DNA of 30,535 nt, from assembly GCA_034409055.1 (NCBI GenBank), contig DAOUMU010000011.1, positions 1 through 30,535 on the forward strand. The letters run 5' to 3'. The position numbers were made by a program, and so were the translations under genes. This document shows, piece after piece, positions 30,295 to 30,535 of the stretch. Below the pieces are notes generated by a model. That model saw nothing but the letters and a program-made list of their open reading frames with translations, was not told the DNA's origin and made no database searches. The DNA comes from DAOUMU01 sp034409055 (lineage in GTDB: Bacteria; Chloroflexota; Anaerolineae; 4572-78; J111). Positions within the stretch are counted from its first letter, which is position 1; each line of letters opens with the position of its first letter.

Positions 30295-30403
30295 GTATCT
30301 TCTCAATAACTTGGCAGAGGGGCCGTTACCAGGCCCGTCCAAGGGGCGACGACAAGGGCAGCAAAGCTGCCCAGGAGTTCGCCCTTACTTTTTGCCAAGA
30401 TAT
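30295..30403. mobile_element. Family-2 short mobile element, diverged copy 3
   Basis: The left end GTATCTTCTCAATAA and the right end ACTTTTTGCCAAGATAT match the family-2 ends, but the core is different: it has GGGCAGC-AAA-GCTGCCC and AAGGGGCGA facing TCGCCCTT. Flanking octamers are AGTAACTG and AGTTTCTA, so no intact duplication remains. It sits between the Pho-box promoter and the possible downstream gene. Confidence 0.65.
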
Positions 30404-30497
30404 AGTTTCTATACTTTTGCAGTTTTTGCTTGCCAGATTTGCCATCAAACCAATCCTGATGAAAAATTGACGGAAAATCTTTCACCGGAGGTAGACG

Positions 30498-30535
30498 ATG
30501 GCCTGGCTCGTTCCAGAAATGTTGCACAGCTACTT
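30498..30535 (+). CDS. Possible start of a gene leaving the window
   Basis: ATG at 30498 is preceded by GGAGG at 30487-30491 with a six-base spacing and opens MAWLVPEMLHSY at the window end. Another forward frame across 30432-30535 is also open and reads CQICHQTNPDEKL followed by a helix-like stretch, but lacks a clear start. Neither can be decided from 12 codons. Confidence 0.3.
   Translation, partial: MAWLVPEMLHSY

Noticed and set aside
30303..30527. 74-codon minus-strand frame at the right edge
   Set aside because: Its C-terminal third is the family-2 element copy 3 and it runs against the Pho-box promoter; no ribosome site was found. It cannot be fully excluded.
1..30535. tRNA or rRNA genes
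   Set aside because: No T-loop GTTCRANYC context with a matching acceptor stem, and no rRNA-like sequence, was noticed on reading either strand; a tRNA search program would be more reliable.

Overview
The window looks like a chromosomal segment of a Chloroflexota bacterium, probably Anaerolineae-like and possibly from a metagenome. This is inferred from moderate-to-high GC, the gene mix (BtpA-family protein, stand-alone large subunit of methylmalonyl-CoA mutase with its epimerase, type-4 uracil-DNA glycosylase, proline/threonine-rich lipoproteins, cNMP-binding/PH-domain membrane protein) and abundant short palindromic repeats. No marker gene fixes the taxon.

Layout. 1-1230: 5' part of a secreted protein gene on the minus strand, running off the left edge. 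1629-7201: uvrC, a small unknown gene, two lipoprotein genes (the second with a clan GH-A-type glycosidase domain) and a BtpA-family gene, all plus strand. 7205-12907: minus-strand block with a hybrid-free histidine kinase and response regulator pair (4-bp overlap), a GT-C-like membrane protein, a saccharopine-dehydrogenase-family enzyme and a membrane/coiled-coil protein. 12908-13695: a non-coding cluster of four small mobile elements of three families. 13696-17743: mutase large subunit, epimerase and a cNMP-binding/PH-domain membrane protein. 18090-18830: a metallophosphoesterase on the minus strand. 19066-20932: tsaE-tsaB-rimI (tRNA t6A formation and ribosomal protein acetylation). 21082-23161: UDG4, a GNAT acetyltransferase and a LysE-type exporter in one operon. 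23544-24923: an MTA/SAH deaminase-like amidohydrolase. 25080-29427: a complete thiamine locus with promoter, TPP riboswitch, intrinsic terminator, thiamine pyrophosphokinase, thiamine-binding lipoprotein and a fused two-domain permease; no ATPase gene is present next to it. 29516-30055: a phosphoribosyltransferase-fold gene with an unusual PRPP loop. 30056-30535: a candidate small RNA, a probable Pho box and the possible start of a gene leaving the window.

The most striking content is between genes. At least three families of short (110-170 bp) elements without transposase genes are present, with terminal inverted repeats and target-site duplications that can be read directly: family 1 (GTAACT ends, 8-bp duplications, four copies), family 2 (GTATCWTCTCAA ends, 8-bp duplications, three copies) and family 3 (GGGTGTGTTTCA ends, 9-bp duplications, two copies). 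A 17-bp unit (ACCCAAGGGGCATAAAT and close variants) occurs inside members of two unrelated families, in tandem or singly, as though it inserts into them. One family-1 copy lies in the thiamine operon and supplies the last base of the present stop codon of the thiamine pyrophosphokinase gene.
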